Source of the DNA: Nymphalis io
Lineage: Eukaryota; Arthropoda; Insecta; Lepidoptera; Nymphalidae
Direction of reading: 5' to 3'
DNA length: 64,000 nt
NCBI RefSeq assembly: GCF_905147045.1
Contig: NC_065889.1
Span: 3,353,001-3,417,000 of the forward strand
The position numbers and the translations under genes are program-made. Shown piece by piece: positions 11,698-25,100 of the stretch; the stretch's first letter is position 1, and each line of letters begins with the position of its first letter. The notes beneath the pieces were generated by a model. It made no database searches and was not told where the DNA came from. It saw only the letters and a list, made by a program, of their open reading frames with translations.

Positions 11698-14600
11698 ATG
11701 ATAATTGCACTGCAAATTTTAATGTTTTTTCGCGAATCATTGATCGCTGTAATAGATAGATTTTTAAGACCTTATTACAAAAGACTGAGTTTCCAGTTCA
11801 AAGACAAAGACAGTTATGATGATGATGATGATTCTGATGAACACGTATTTGCGGAATATGATGAAAAAAAAGGTGTAGTGTTTTATCCACCGGTATATGT
11901 ACAGCGGTATGCCGCAGTCGTAGATTGTCTTATGGATGAACGTTGGTGTGGAAGTTTGGAAAAGGTATTATAAAAAAAAAATACAAATTTAATCTGAAAG
12001 TTATTTTGAAATGTTTACCTACCTGTTATTCAAGTAGATTTTATATAAATTCATTAGTCAATATTAAAAGTATTAAATAATTGGTAAAAACTCTAGTAAT
12101 AAATAATAAACTTCAAGTTTTATGGTAATGGGTGATTGAAACTATATAAGGAGGTGGGTTGATTTTTTTTTTTTTCGTCTATCGACTACTTAATGTGATA
12201 TCAATTTTATTAGGTAGCAGACATCATAATAGATATTAAAATAATTATATTAAGAATAAATAAAATGAATTAAACAAAAAAAATCTTTACGTAGATTTTA
12301 TGAACATTTCTTCAGTGTTTATACACTGCTTTCACTTGTTGAAGTAAAAATTCTGGTTATTATGGAAGACAAAAAGACGAAATACTCCTGGTATTTTTAT
12401 TTTGAGGCTGAGCTACATGAAATGTATACTTTGTATGTTTTTAGAACTTCTAAGTATCGATAAAATGTTTCACTTAAACAGATGCGAAAATCACTATCTG
12501 TTTTTCCCCATGGTAATAATTATTAGGTTTTGAAAAAACATTCGCAATGACTTCCAAACTCAATATTGATATTTACACTATGCTAACACTTTTACAGTGC
12601 GACAAAACACTTATTTGATTGCAACTGATACTGAAGTGCAACATATATTTTTCCATTTAGGATAGATGCACACAGTGAACCAAAATAAATAAGTACTTAC
12701 ATAAAAGTTTATTAAGAATAGTATAATCGTGAGTTAAAATAATATGGTTCATGGAACGCTTCTTTAAGAAATTATAACTTAAAGACCGAATAAACCACAA
12801 AAATGTACAAATAAGTTGAAACACTGTTTTTTGCCAATAACTTTTTTGACTTACTACATTATTTATCATGTAAATTTTACTGAATGAAAACTATATATCT
12901 TCAACTTTTTTAGTATGTGATGGCTGAAATATTATTCTTATAAACCCTCGTCATTTTAGCAACTCTAACTTTAAATTTACAGGTTGTAGATTTTGGCTAC
13001 CACAATATGAGTTTCATAAAATATTTAAAGGATGTACCAGGTTTGAAATATATCCTTGGTGTTGATATTGAAACTATACCAGTTCGATGTTCTTCTGACC
13101 TTCTCGGATCTGAGAACTATGTATCAAAGAGAGAAAGCCCATTACAAGTAACTGTAAGTTTGAAATACCAGATTTACTAAAACTATTATTATTTCTAGTA
13201 ATAGTAGTTAATAGTTTATTGTGGAATATATGAATGACTATAGTTTTTTTATATTCTACAGGTTACCTTGGGTGTGATTTCGTATCTTGTTATCAGCTAC
13301 TTAAAAGCATCCATAAATATTTAAATAATGTTAATATTCTCTTTATCAAATCTCAATAGAGAATTTTTTTTCTGCTTAATTATTTCAGCTGTACCAAGGT
13401 AATGCAGCAGATCCAGACTATAGACTAATAGGATGTGATGCCGTTATAGCAATTGAGTTGATAGAACATATGCTTCCTCATGATTTGGAGAGATTTGTTC
13501 ATACAGTGTTTGGATTTATAAAACCGAGGGTTGCCGTTATCACTACACCCAATGGGGATTTTAATGTTCTCTTCAAAGTTCTAGAAAAAAATGGTCTTAG
13601 AAGGCTTGACCATTTCTTTGAGTGGAGCAGAGAACAGTTTCATGACTGGTAATATGAATAATTATTTATAAAAAAAAACATTGAATATGTACTACATCTT
13701 TAAAATAATCTTTCATTTAAATGCTTTGTCATTGAATCCTGAGTTAAATTCAAATTTAAATCTCTAACTCATCTGAAAATTAGTTGAAAATTAAATACAT
13801 TTTTCATCTTCATAACTCAGTCTATTGGTTAATAAAAAAGATAAAATAATATTTTATGGATAAATCAACACTGAATTGATTTTGTTACGTATGTAAGTTA
13901 ATATATTCTATGCTTATTGTTTTAATCGTAATGCAGTATTTAAAAAAATATATATTATATAATTTTATGGGATATTTTTGAAGTTGTGTAAAATGAGTTA
14001 TTTTCTCAATCTACTATTTTTTTCAGGTGTAGTAATATTGTTACTCGCTACCCACATTACACAGTTATGTCTAAAGGAATTGCTCCTGGACCGCCTGATA
14101 CCTTACATCTCGGATGTTGTAGCCAACTAGCACTTTTTTATGCAAAGGATTATCAAAAACAGCCTGATTTAAATTTGGACAGTCTGGCTCTTGTTGCAAG
14201 TTAGTATTTTGTAAATTTAATGTTAATACAATTGGGAACCATTGAGGTGGACTAATTCAAATAAAAGATGTTGATATCATATTTTTTATCCGTAACAGCC
14301 TGTGAATGTCCCACTGCTGGGCTAAAGGCCTCCTCTCCTCTTTTTGAGGAGAAGGTTCACACTATTAAAAAATAGTATTTCACACTATTTTTTATCACAG
14401 GTTAAAAAACACTTTTAATTACTTAATTCTTAAATATTATTTACTAACACAAAGTGAAGCTGTTAATACAAAAAAAAAAAAAACTTTTTATTGGTGTATA
14501 CCACCATTGTGTAAACTACCACATTGTGTTGACTAGATATTGTTAGAAAACGATAAATATACCATACACTCACCTCTTCACTATAAGGGCAGTATTTTAT

Positions 14601-15567
14601 ATTTTAAATTATCAAAAAATTGCTATTTATGTTAACTAGTAATAGTACAAAACACTTATTATTTTATTTTATTATTATTTTATTTTATTTGTTTTTCTTT
14701 TTTGTATATATAATGACGATGAATAAACAAAGTCTTATTTATTAAACTTAATGCATTACTCAAATTGATTCCAGAGGCACCAAGTCCTAATACTTTAAGT
14801 GACATGGCTGAAAGTTGGGAGACTCCAGAATCAATTTCAGACAATATGCTGTATTTAGAAAACAAGTAAGAATTATACAATTTCTAACCTAATCTTACGG
14901 CCGTTATATTTAAAATTGAAAAAAACAAACTACAAATATAAACCCATACATATATTTCAAAGGCTGCTCTGCGTTACTGTTACTTTTCTCAAGAAGAAGT
15001 GAAAATTGAAAAAATATTTTTTCAAATTTTACTAGATGATTCTCAGATAATTGTTTACTTTCATATAAACAAACAAACTTAAGCTTTATAGTATTAGTAT
15101 GGATATTTTTGTATTCAACTTGCCATAATAAATTAAAATATTATTTTTAATTAAATTATTTAATGAATGTTCCATTTATAAAAACTGTATAAACATAATA
15201 ACAAAGATGCTAAGCTTATTTGGACATTAGATTACATATGAAGAAACTTTTTTTAAATTCCATATATATTAGAAATCTTATTAAACATTTCCTTCTATAT
15301 TAACTTTTCCTTATCAGCGATGAATCTTATACCAAATTATTATATAATCAGCAGTCTTTTATGACAATTGTTATAACAACACCATCATTTTCTTTGGATA
15401 ATCTTGGTTACCAAGACAAGATATTGCAATGTAATTTGGACTATGAGTTAGAAAAGAATTTCTTGTTTGACAATGATGTGTACTTAAACATACTTATACC
15501 GAGAAGGAAAAAGATGTATCGAGTGTATGAGATAGAAGATGTTGCGAGCAGGTCTCTAGTTTTGTAA
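11698..15567 (+). CDS. Hen1: Small RNA 2'-O-methyltransferase Hen1 (six exons, 403 aa)
   Basis: Adds a 2'-O-methyl group to the 3'-terminal nucleotide of single-stranded piRNAs and Ago2-loaded siRNAs, using S-adenosylmethionine, and so protects them. Exons: 11698-11964, 12983-13153, 13389-13648, 14027-14199, 14775-14865, 15318-15567; all have GT/AG ends and agree in phase. The product, 403 residues, is close to fly Hen1 (about 390). The SAM-binding strand begins VVDFG at about residue 90 and is followed by LGVDIE. The metal-binding set is visible: E169, E172 and H173 in AIELIEHM, and H221 in DHFFEWSREQF, a family signature. The N-terminus is hydrophobic (IIALQILMFF) and followed by an acidic run (DDDDDSDE). 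Motif I is unusual: GYHN stands where relatives usually have GC followed by an acidic residue. The start is the first ATG of the open exon; an upstream non-coding exon cannot be excluded. The next gene starts about 0.5 kb downstream on the same strand. Confidence 0.94.
14293..14360 (-). mobile_element. Metulj-like SINE, 3'-end fragment in Hen1 intron 4
   Basis: TAACAGCCTGTGAATGTCCC followed by ACTGCTGGGCTAAAGGCCTCC is the reverse complement of the 3' end of the SINE copies at 25585 and 53117. It lies inside the Hen1 intron between exons 4 and 5, in antisense orientation, and does not disturb the splice sites. Confidence 0.8.
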
Positions 15568-15752
15568 TTAAATATTATAAAGTATTTTTCTATTTCATTC
15601 AATTGTCATAAAACACAGGTAGTAGTAAATTAGTTGTAATATATTTAATTAAATCAATATAAATAGAAACATAAACCACTGTAAGTGATAGCCCCCTCTT
15701 TGCATATTGTATATACCAGTTATTTATTTTTGTAGCATTGTATATTATGTGC

Positions 15753-15758
15753 AATAAA
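15753..15758 (+). terminator. Polyadenylation signal of Hen1
   Basis: AATAAA about 186 bases after the Hen1 stop, followed by more AATAA-type sequence. It is the first canonical signal after the stop and lies before the next gene. Confidence 0.6.
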
Positions 15759-16073
15759 TAATAATAAATCAACGAATTAAAGAAATTAATATGTATTTAT
15801 TTGTAGATTGTGTTCCTTTTTACATATATTTCTCAATAATTGAATGACTGTTATTCTATTTTTTTTGAGTTTAGTTAGCTTTTCTTCTTATTTCAAAATT
15901 ATCTTCAAAAGTTCCTATAATAATTCGTCGACATTCAAAACGAAATCTTTTCGTGAACCCATAATGAATTGATATTCATAGATTATTCGCGATCTTGACC
16001 AATGATATCGCGTCAATTCAATGTCAAAATTATTTATATGTCTACTCTTGTAGATGGCATGGGCTATACTTGA
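15759..16073 (+). promoter_or_regulatory. Short interval between Hen1 and the downstream gene
   Basis: About 300 bases separate the Hen1 poly(A) signal from the first ORF of the next gene on the same strand. The 5' end and promoter of that gene should lie here. No TATA box or clear initiator stands out. A 5' exon of the downstream gene may also lie here, because TTTCCTTACTATCTATAG at 16130-16147 looks like a splice acceptor. Confidence 0.35.
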
Positions 16074-16160
16074 ATGTGTCAATTGTTAACTATGTATTAT
16101 TTTGTGATAATGGCTTACACTAATTACTATTTCCTTACTATCTATAGATTGAATTGCTCA

Positions 16161-19100
16161 ATGCTGCAAGTAAAGAAATTCTCAAAAGTCACACTGGGTT
16201 TATTGGCGAAGAATAAGACTGATAATTTTGATCACACTAGAGAAGTTGTGGATGAGATTCGACATTTGACGAAGATGCTCAACTTTAATAAGGATCAATC
16301 AAACGAAAACATCCAAAGAAGCATTTGGTTCAATATAAACTGGGGAGAAAACGCACCATACTGGAACCAGTACTACAAAACTGTTAGAGAATATAATTAT
16401 CCTTTTAAGGTTAGATTTTCGTTTTAAATCATCTCTTAGCCTTTTCCAAAAAGAAGTAGGAAGGGAAAGATTCTTCGTAATGGTGAAATGCCACCGCAGC
16501 CATGCCAGCTCAAGGCTGCTCTACAGTTTTTTAGCGAAATAAAGGAATGCACTTTTTCGTTGGAACTTCATCCACTAGTGATGCTCTTATACTATCATTT
16601 ACCAAATAGTCTGTAAATTCTCGTAGCCTTTTTTATTATCTTGTCCGCTCGAACTAGCGCCTCGAGAGGAGAGTCTCTCAATTTGAGTTGGCCAAACGCG
16701 CCTTGAATAGCTTCATGTAAATGTTTTTTTTTGTAACTTTTACATTTAGATTAAATCAGATGAATGCCGCATCCTAGATGCTATATCAGAGGAAATCAAT
16801 AGACTTATAGACGTAGATCAACCTTTAAATTTCGCAACAGACACGCAGAAGTTAGAAATACCTATTCATCAATTAATGGGAGCCGTAGAACATATTACAA
16901 CGGATGTCGACAAAGTGAGGTGAGTGTTCCTTGTGAAATTTAGACAAATATAATTATATACACATATATTATGTATAAATTGTAAATTATTCATACATAT
17001 AGGTAACATTACAGATGATAATAAAATTTGATATAAAATTAAATGGAAATAGAAAAAAAATATTATTTTGATATATTTTTATTACTTGTTGTATGTATTA
17101 AATGTGTTACTATTATTTTTAAGTTTGCATTTGGAATTTTGTGAATATATAAATTTGCTTAATGTTGTTTACATTCTCTATTCAACAACGGGTTGACTCG
17201 AAGATTAGGCCTTTTGTCATTATATCTGCCTTTGTAAAATTTAATGAAAACAAATAATATTTTAGAAGTAATATTAGCATTGGCATTTTAAAGAAAAAAA
17301 ATCAATAACAACCGTTTTTCTTTTGTGTTTGCAGGGAACTTCTCGAGTGGAATGGATATGACGTAGTGGACGATGTAGTGATCCATACTCGACTAACAAT
17401 TGACAATATCTCTCTCTATACCCAAGAGGAAGATTTGCGAGAGGACACTCTATCTGATGTAAACAATCAATTTGAATTTGTTAACTAGTTTTTTTTTTTT
17501 TTTTATTTAAGTTTTATTTGAGAATTGAAGTTACAACTAACTTTAATGATCAAAATTTTTACAGAGACGTTTGTCTCTATATATATTAACCGTTCTATCT
17601 ATAATATATTAACCGTTATTTATTTTTGTTTCAATTGTTTAGTTTTCAAATTAACATCTGATGCGGAAATTGCTTTATTTTTTATTTTTTTAATAGTTTA
17701 ATAAATTTAAAAGATGCACTCCTATATGTTAACCTTTCTCTTTAGTAATAAGTACTTTTATAAGTAATTAAATGTTATCTTCTATGAAAACATGTTTTAT
17801 CTTTATACCCAAAATTTACTTACAACATTTTGACTTAATATAAACGCCATCTTGTTTTTTCTGAACGGTTACTATTTGAGATATTAAGTTATATGACAAC
17901 ATGATGATTTACGGCTTTCACTATAAATGCTGTTTAGCGGTGAGTAAAAAGTTGCTGTCTTATTCTTTCAAATGTCAAAACAATGATGACAGAATGAGAG
18001 AGTTGTAAAACCCTTAAACAACATTTATAAGTGAGGCCGTTAGATTTTTTAATGTGTTTCATACATTCTTTTTTTAAATTAGCTCCGAATATCGAATTTG
18101 GCAGAAGTTATGTGGTAATGTTACCGTTTTTAAGTCTTTACGTCGGAAAACCATTTTGAGAGACCGAAATCACTGAAATTCGACAACAGTGTTAAAAATA
18201 TATCCATAGCATGTTAATTACGTTTTAGTTATTATACTTTATTATTACGATGAAGTATAAGAAATATTCTTAAAAAAATGCCCTTTTTGCAGTGGGACAC
18301 GTCAGATGTATATTCCAATACAATATCAGAAGGTAGTGCGACCCTACCGGATTATAATGGTTTGCGTTTAGTTTTTAACATATTTTTTTAATAGTCGCTC
18401 TTTATTTTGTTAAAGAAACTTGTAAACGTTGCTTAGTGGTGTTTAGTTAAACACTGTTTTCTCTTTTTCTGTCATCATTGATTTGATATTTGAATGAAAA
18501 AGACAGCATTGTGTAACTAGTCGCCTGCTAAACAACATTTATGAGTAAGCCGTTTTGCTATATTTTTAACCTATAGTTTCTACATCACTTTATATTTTTA
18601 ACAATTAAATTACAATTTTTCGTGTGAAAGTTCAATCGTACCTATAGCTCGATTAATATTACACGACAAAAAAAAAAAAAAAACATTATTCGAATATTAT
18701 GTATTTTTTATTTGTTATAAGCTTTTGTTCGAAATGAATCATTATAATCTAGTAAATATGTATTAACAATGCACAATTTAAAAAATATTTAGTCTCCGTA
18801 TCGACAATACCGTAAATTAAATACCAAACAAATAAGTTACAAAAATAAAGTTGTATTTTCCATACATGAAATGCTTCCTCAGAATAAATATAATCATAAA
18901 CGCTCTTAGGTCGATGTCTTCGACGTGCTCTCGATCAGAAAGTCCGTAAACTTCGTAAATTACTTACCGCGGACGAAGATATTACAACGGAACTAGATCG
19001 CATCGTGTGTCGCTTGATGAAATTAGCTCTATACACAACCAAAGAACGCCAAGACCCACCACCAGCTAGTTGGATGCAGTGCAAGCTATTTGATCTACTC

Positions 19101-22100
19101 ACTCTAACGGAAAAGTCTATTGAAAGAAGGAGACGACACTACCTTGAGAGCTATCCATTAAATGCCATTGAATACTGTGAGAATATTGAAATCTAATTAG
19201 TGTAATTTTTTTTAGGAAGGTAGAAGTGCACCGTCAGCAGACAAATAAATATAAATGCAGATAAATAATATTATACTAACCGTAATTTTTAATCATGAAT
19301 TTCTCAGATATTTCGTAGTCGTCCTCATCCTCTCTTTCATCCGATAAATCATTTATGTTAATGATAATTCGTCCTGAAATTGTATCTGTAGCCCCCGTCT
19401 CTACTCTAGATTATTTTTACTCTTACAAACGGAAACATGTCTTGAAGCCGATTTATCTGAACTTTAGTTTTAATAAATTAATATTTACGTACATTAATAT
19501 TTACAAACATTACTCAAACATATGTAATAAATAATATAATCGTAAACATATTAATAAAATACCTATATCGAAGTTCCAGCTAAAATTTACCAAGTGAATT
19601 TTTTATCAAGTTTTGTTCACAAACAATCGAGTAAATAATTTCAATATTTTTATACAAATAATGTGAATCTGTTTTATACTTTACTTTAATTTCAGGTAAT
19701 CAAAGGCATAACGATAAAATTATTATTAACACGATCTCGACCAATGAGAATACAGTGTAAGTTTAGCTTATAATTAGAATTGCTGTGTATGTTATGTCGT
19801 ATAAACAATTTAATTCCTTTTTCAATTTCCAGTAAAGATATTGTTTCTAAATATAACGATGTCGTCGCGCCATCAGGTATTATAACTATTTATAAAAAAA
19901 TCATTTTCCTTTTTTTAATTATATAGCAGGAACGTTGGCTGGAAAATCAGACACCTGATGGTATGTGAGAATAATGAATTATTCCCCTATTGTCCATTTA
20001 GGGACAAGCTAAGATTTTGGATAAGCCAATTTTAACCACAGATTGCGGGATCAAACCCAGACATGCGCCAATAGATGTGCTTAATTTGTGTTTATTTAGC
20101 GCTTGGCGATAAAGGAAAACATCACTGAGGAAGCCTCCTTGTGTCAGATGAAAATCTGCAGCGACGTGATTAAATATGCTCCAAACCTTGTCCTTAAAAG
20201 AAGATGCGGCTTTACCTCAGCGGTGAATGGTATATAACAAGAGCGCCTTACAAACAGCCTAACCTAGACTAGTAAAAAGAAGTCATCACTATTAATTATT
20301 AATAATAAATAATTATATAATTGTACAAATAAGTTTTATTGTAGATATTAATATTGACAAAGCTCGCCAAGGAGCTCAGTTAGCAGATTTTGAATTTGAT
20401 GATGCTGTTAGTGTGACAAGTAATGATCTAGAAGAATATGGTAATGTGAATAATATTTATATGGTTATTAAGAATTTAATTTATAAAACAAGTTTTCAGG
20501 TTGTGTTGTTTTCAGATGATTATCACAATGATATTAATTCAATACATGCAGTAACAGAAGAATTTAAGAATAACGTTATAATGTATCCGTTCGATGAGGT
20601 TCATGATATAAAAACAATAAAGCCACAAAATAGTGATAACAATGAACGGGGCTCTAGCTGTGAATCCAATAATTATACATCTAATGAAACCCTTCCAAAT
20701 GATGATGATAATAGGAAACTAAAAAGTCCATTTGCAACTACAACGAATTTCTCTACAATAAGCAATGATAAATCTAGTATACATTTGAGTGTGTGTACAA
20801 ATCAAAATAAGGCATTCAAAAATAAATCAACTAAAACAAAGACCGTTAAAAGGGTATCTAGAAAAATAGTAAATAGTCAGTACAAAGTTAAAAACAAAAA
20901 GACAAAAGAACATCAGAAGCTGCGATCAACATTATCGAAACCGGTAAAATATTTTAAAAATTAATTTGTCTTGTGTCTTCGTAACGTTTTATTTTCAAGT
21001 TCTGCTTACTTCTATTTTATTTTAATTATGACTGAAAAGCAGGATATTAATTGCCAAAGAGTATAATGATGGAATTGTTTATATGAAAAGTAAAAATATC
21101 GTAAAAAAATCTTTTAAAAGTTTAAACATTAAAAGCACATCTAGCCTTTTTTCTCAAATGTGAGCATATAGCAGAGGTTTTCGACCTTAACGCAGTCTTC
21201 GATGTCTGCTTCATGGATTTTTTTCGTTTTAGGGATAAATTTAAACCTAACACCTTTGTGTTTTTTGTACCTCGACAGCTTTTGTTATATGTATTCGTAT
21301 ATATGTTATACCATATGAGTATTATATATTTCTCGTATTAACATTTTTGTCATCTGACAATTATTAGTCGCTTTTCGCCCATTAATAAATAAAATCATTT
21401 AATATAATTTAATAAGGACATATAATTAATAAAAATTGAACCATTACCATAATTAAATCAAAACCGCCTTGCAATAAACCTTTACATTAAAATTTCCTTC
21501 TCGGGAGCTACTTCTGGCTGCAGTGCTATTCCATTGTTGTCGCTAGTTTATATAAAAAAATTACTGCACCTTACTACATAACTTCCGTAGCCAGCTTTCC
21601 GCTTAATATTACTGGTTTTTTATGAGTTGATCAATTGAGTTTAATATTTTATTGTATTTCAGATTCCTGATAGCATGATAAATCTTTGCAACCCCGAACA
21701 ACACACCGTAAAAGACATGAAAGGTGTCTGTATAGATTCGTCATTGAATTGTCATATGAGTACTGAGAACTTTAACGAACTTGAAAAACAACGCGACATA
21801 GCCGCTACTGAAGAGAGTTTGTTTGTGGGAATAGTTTCAGAATATGGCGAAGAATCGATAGCGCTACGTCGTAATATTGGAATTGATCCAATTCTTGATT
21901 TTGAGATTATAGATAACGAAGTGTTGGAAACAGTAATAAATATATCAAAAGATGATGATTTTCTTTTAAAGGCAAATATGGACACAGAAAATTTAACGCC
22001 AGAAATGATTTTTATTTATGGTAAGAAAATCAACAATTATAATATTATATTAAGGAATTAGAGATTTTTCTTCAATATTTCTAGTAATAATGTATGACAT

Positions 22101-25100
22101 GAAGGTTTTATAAGCTTCAATTAAGAATCGCCTATTTAAATTAAATATTTTTTTATTATATTTAAATACCTATAACTAACATTTTGAACAAATTAGCAAA
22201 ATAAAAATATTAATATTTTAATAGATATTAACGAACCGAGTACTTCAAAAGGCGTTCGACATTTGTCTACAGACGCCCAATGCGGACCAGATAATTCTCT
22301 AACATGTGCAACTATATCGGCCACGACTTCATCAACTATAATACCAAATTTATTTCCAAATGGCATGAAAATCAACAATTCATTTGCTGATATACTAGTA
22401 CATAAAAGAACAAATGATTTTAGTACGTGCACCGAATTAATGGACACTGCATCAAGAATAGCTGGTCTGCCCATCGCTACGGGTATCAAAATTAAGGATT
22501 CAGATATTGACATTATCGATATGAGTAGAGTTAAATGCTCAAAAACTGTCCAGGCGAACGATGATAAAGAAATTAAAAATATCTCTAATTCTTATGAAAG
22601 TGCAAAGAAAACTAAACTAGCAAAGCTGGCATGTAGCCCTCTTAAAATTGAAAATTCAGGTTCTGAACTTTGCGGCAGTCTATATGGTTTGCCAAGATCG
22701 CCGCCACGATTTATTATTACTTCAAAAAATGCAAGTGATAATGAAATTAAACTCCTAAGAAAAGATAATAATTTTACTGAGAGGTCTCAGATGAGCTACG
22801 CAAAAAAAAATTTAATCTATGGAGGAATTCATGTACACAGCTTTAAAGAGCGAACGATTTCTGAAGATGTTGTTTATCAAGGTAATTGGGTAAATTCAAC
22901 TAATTCTCAAGAATTAATCAAAAGAAGAAATATGTTACTAAAAAATAAAAAAAAATTAAGTCCCAAAGAACCCACGGATACTATTAGAACTTTAGAGAAT
23001 TTGGGCGTTTTTAAATCGACAAAATGTTGTATGAAACCAACAATCAAAAAAATTAAACTAATAAATGAAGGAAACAAAAAGGCTGTCAAAAGTAACATAA
23101 GCAAAGCGGTTAAATTACACAAAACAATAGTCAAGGTATAATACTATAATGCATTATATCATTAAATGAATACTTCATTATAATATATTCTAATAATTAT
23201 TCTAATTTTTCTTACATATTTCTAGGCCACGTCTATAATAAATGTCAGGTATGCCAAATTAATTGTTATACGGATAACGTAAATATGTTGAACTTTTAAT
23301 TTGTGTAAGCTATTTACTTTTCAGTTCACTAAATTCACAAAACAGGAATCAGTTTTACCCCAAAAATTTCACGATTGATTTGAATTCTATACGTCGAAAC
23401 ATTGACGATAACAAAAGTTGTAGGAAGAAAGACTATGTGCCCATGTACATAAAAAGAAAAAGACAACATTCAAATGCGAATCGTGACAGTAAAATTAATT
23501 TCGATCCTAGAGTCAAAAGCTTTGATATAAACAAAGCAGCGTTCTTTTATTCTTTAAGAGAAGAAATTACAAAAGAATTACTCAAATTTACGGAAAATGT
23601 GCAAAACAACAACAATTATACAGTACTTCGAAATGAAAATGAAACAAATGACAGTGCAAATAAGCCAATTTCAACGACGCCTACAGAAATAATTGAAAAT
23701 AATACCTTGAATTTGAATCGCAACCCGCCATCACAAAATAGTTCTCCATGTTCATCGCCTAACAGTGTAGCTACTGTTCGTGCTGTGTTCACACGTAATA
23801 AAGCATATCGTAGAGACTCTCCATCATCAGATAGAAGCTATTCTGGTTTTGAATCAGAAAATAAATCTCTTAAAATAAAAAATTGCTCCAAGCGTTATAA
23901 AAGTAATAAAAAAACGTCTAATAAGTCAACGGTAATGTGCAGTAACAAAGAAAATATACCGGAATCATCAAAAAATGCTTTTTCTTGCAAAAAAGATGTT
24001 CCAAGAACAAGTAAATGTGCGTTTGTTGGAAAAACAAAAAGCGTTTTTATGGCGCAAGCAACAACCGGTCATTCAAAATTACAATTATCTCCTAACCAAC
24101 CAACAGTTATAAAAAATAATAAAAAAAAACCAAACACAATTTATGATCATTCAAATAATAAACAAGATAATTATTTATCTGATGTGTTAAATTCTAACAA
24201 ACTATTAAAACACAATTATGATTTCGGCAATAGTCACTCTGATTGCAAAGAAGAATGTTCACCTAACACAAGTTCAAATGATAATATATCGGACTTACAA
24301 TCAATTGAAGGTGAACCAGTTAATTCAAACAACGATAAGAATGAAAATTCAGATGCAATAGACAGTGTTAATAACAGTCCTAGCAGGTCTATGCATACCA
24401 CAAGAAGTAGTATCATGTCTGCTATAAGACAGTTAATAGAACAAAAAATACACATTACTGAATGTAATTCTAATGACAGCATCATTTCCGGATCTGAAAC
24501 TATAATACTAAATGGAGAAGAAAATAATAACATTAGTTTTAATAGCAGCTTATCACCGTTAAGTATTACAACAGTAATCCCTAATGAAAACAGCATAATA
24601 GAAAGCGACATTGAAAATTCATTAGATGGACTTTCGAAAATAGATCAAAATGACTCACTTTTTAGTTCTCCGGAAGTTAAACCATTAATGAATACAACAG
24701 AAATCGATTCGATTTCATTTAAATCAAGCGATTTATCATCAATATCCACTTCTAAATTTTCGGAATATTATCTTGCTGACAATGAACTTGATAATGCTGT
24801 AATAAATGTTAGTTCGGTACAAGACATATTTGATCGGAACGATAGAGATATTATCAATGTGAGTTGTTTTCATATTGGCGTTTAATATATATTTTATATT
24901 GGCGTTTTCAAATATTTAAATTAACGGCTATAAATTGTTGAAATTATTTTGGATAAACATTTCACAGAATTTAGACGGACTTTTAGCTGCACAAGCGTTT
25001 AGTGGATTTTCAATGAATACAGAATCATTTGTAGGTGATCGTTTAGATAGTGTCAACTTAATTGATTCTGAAACCGGCAGTCTAGCATTAGGTTCTGCAA

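Noticed and set aside
16430..16740. Possible processed-gene piece in the first intron of the large gene
   Set aside because: Some codon-like runs on both strands, but every frame is interrupted and nothing recognisable is encoded.
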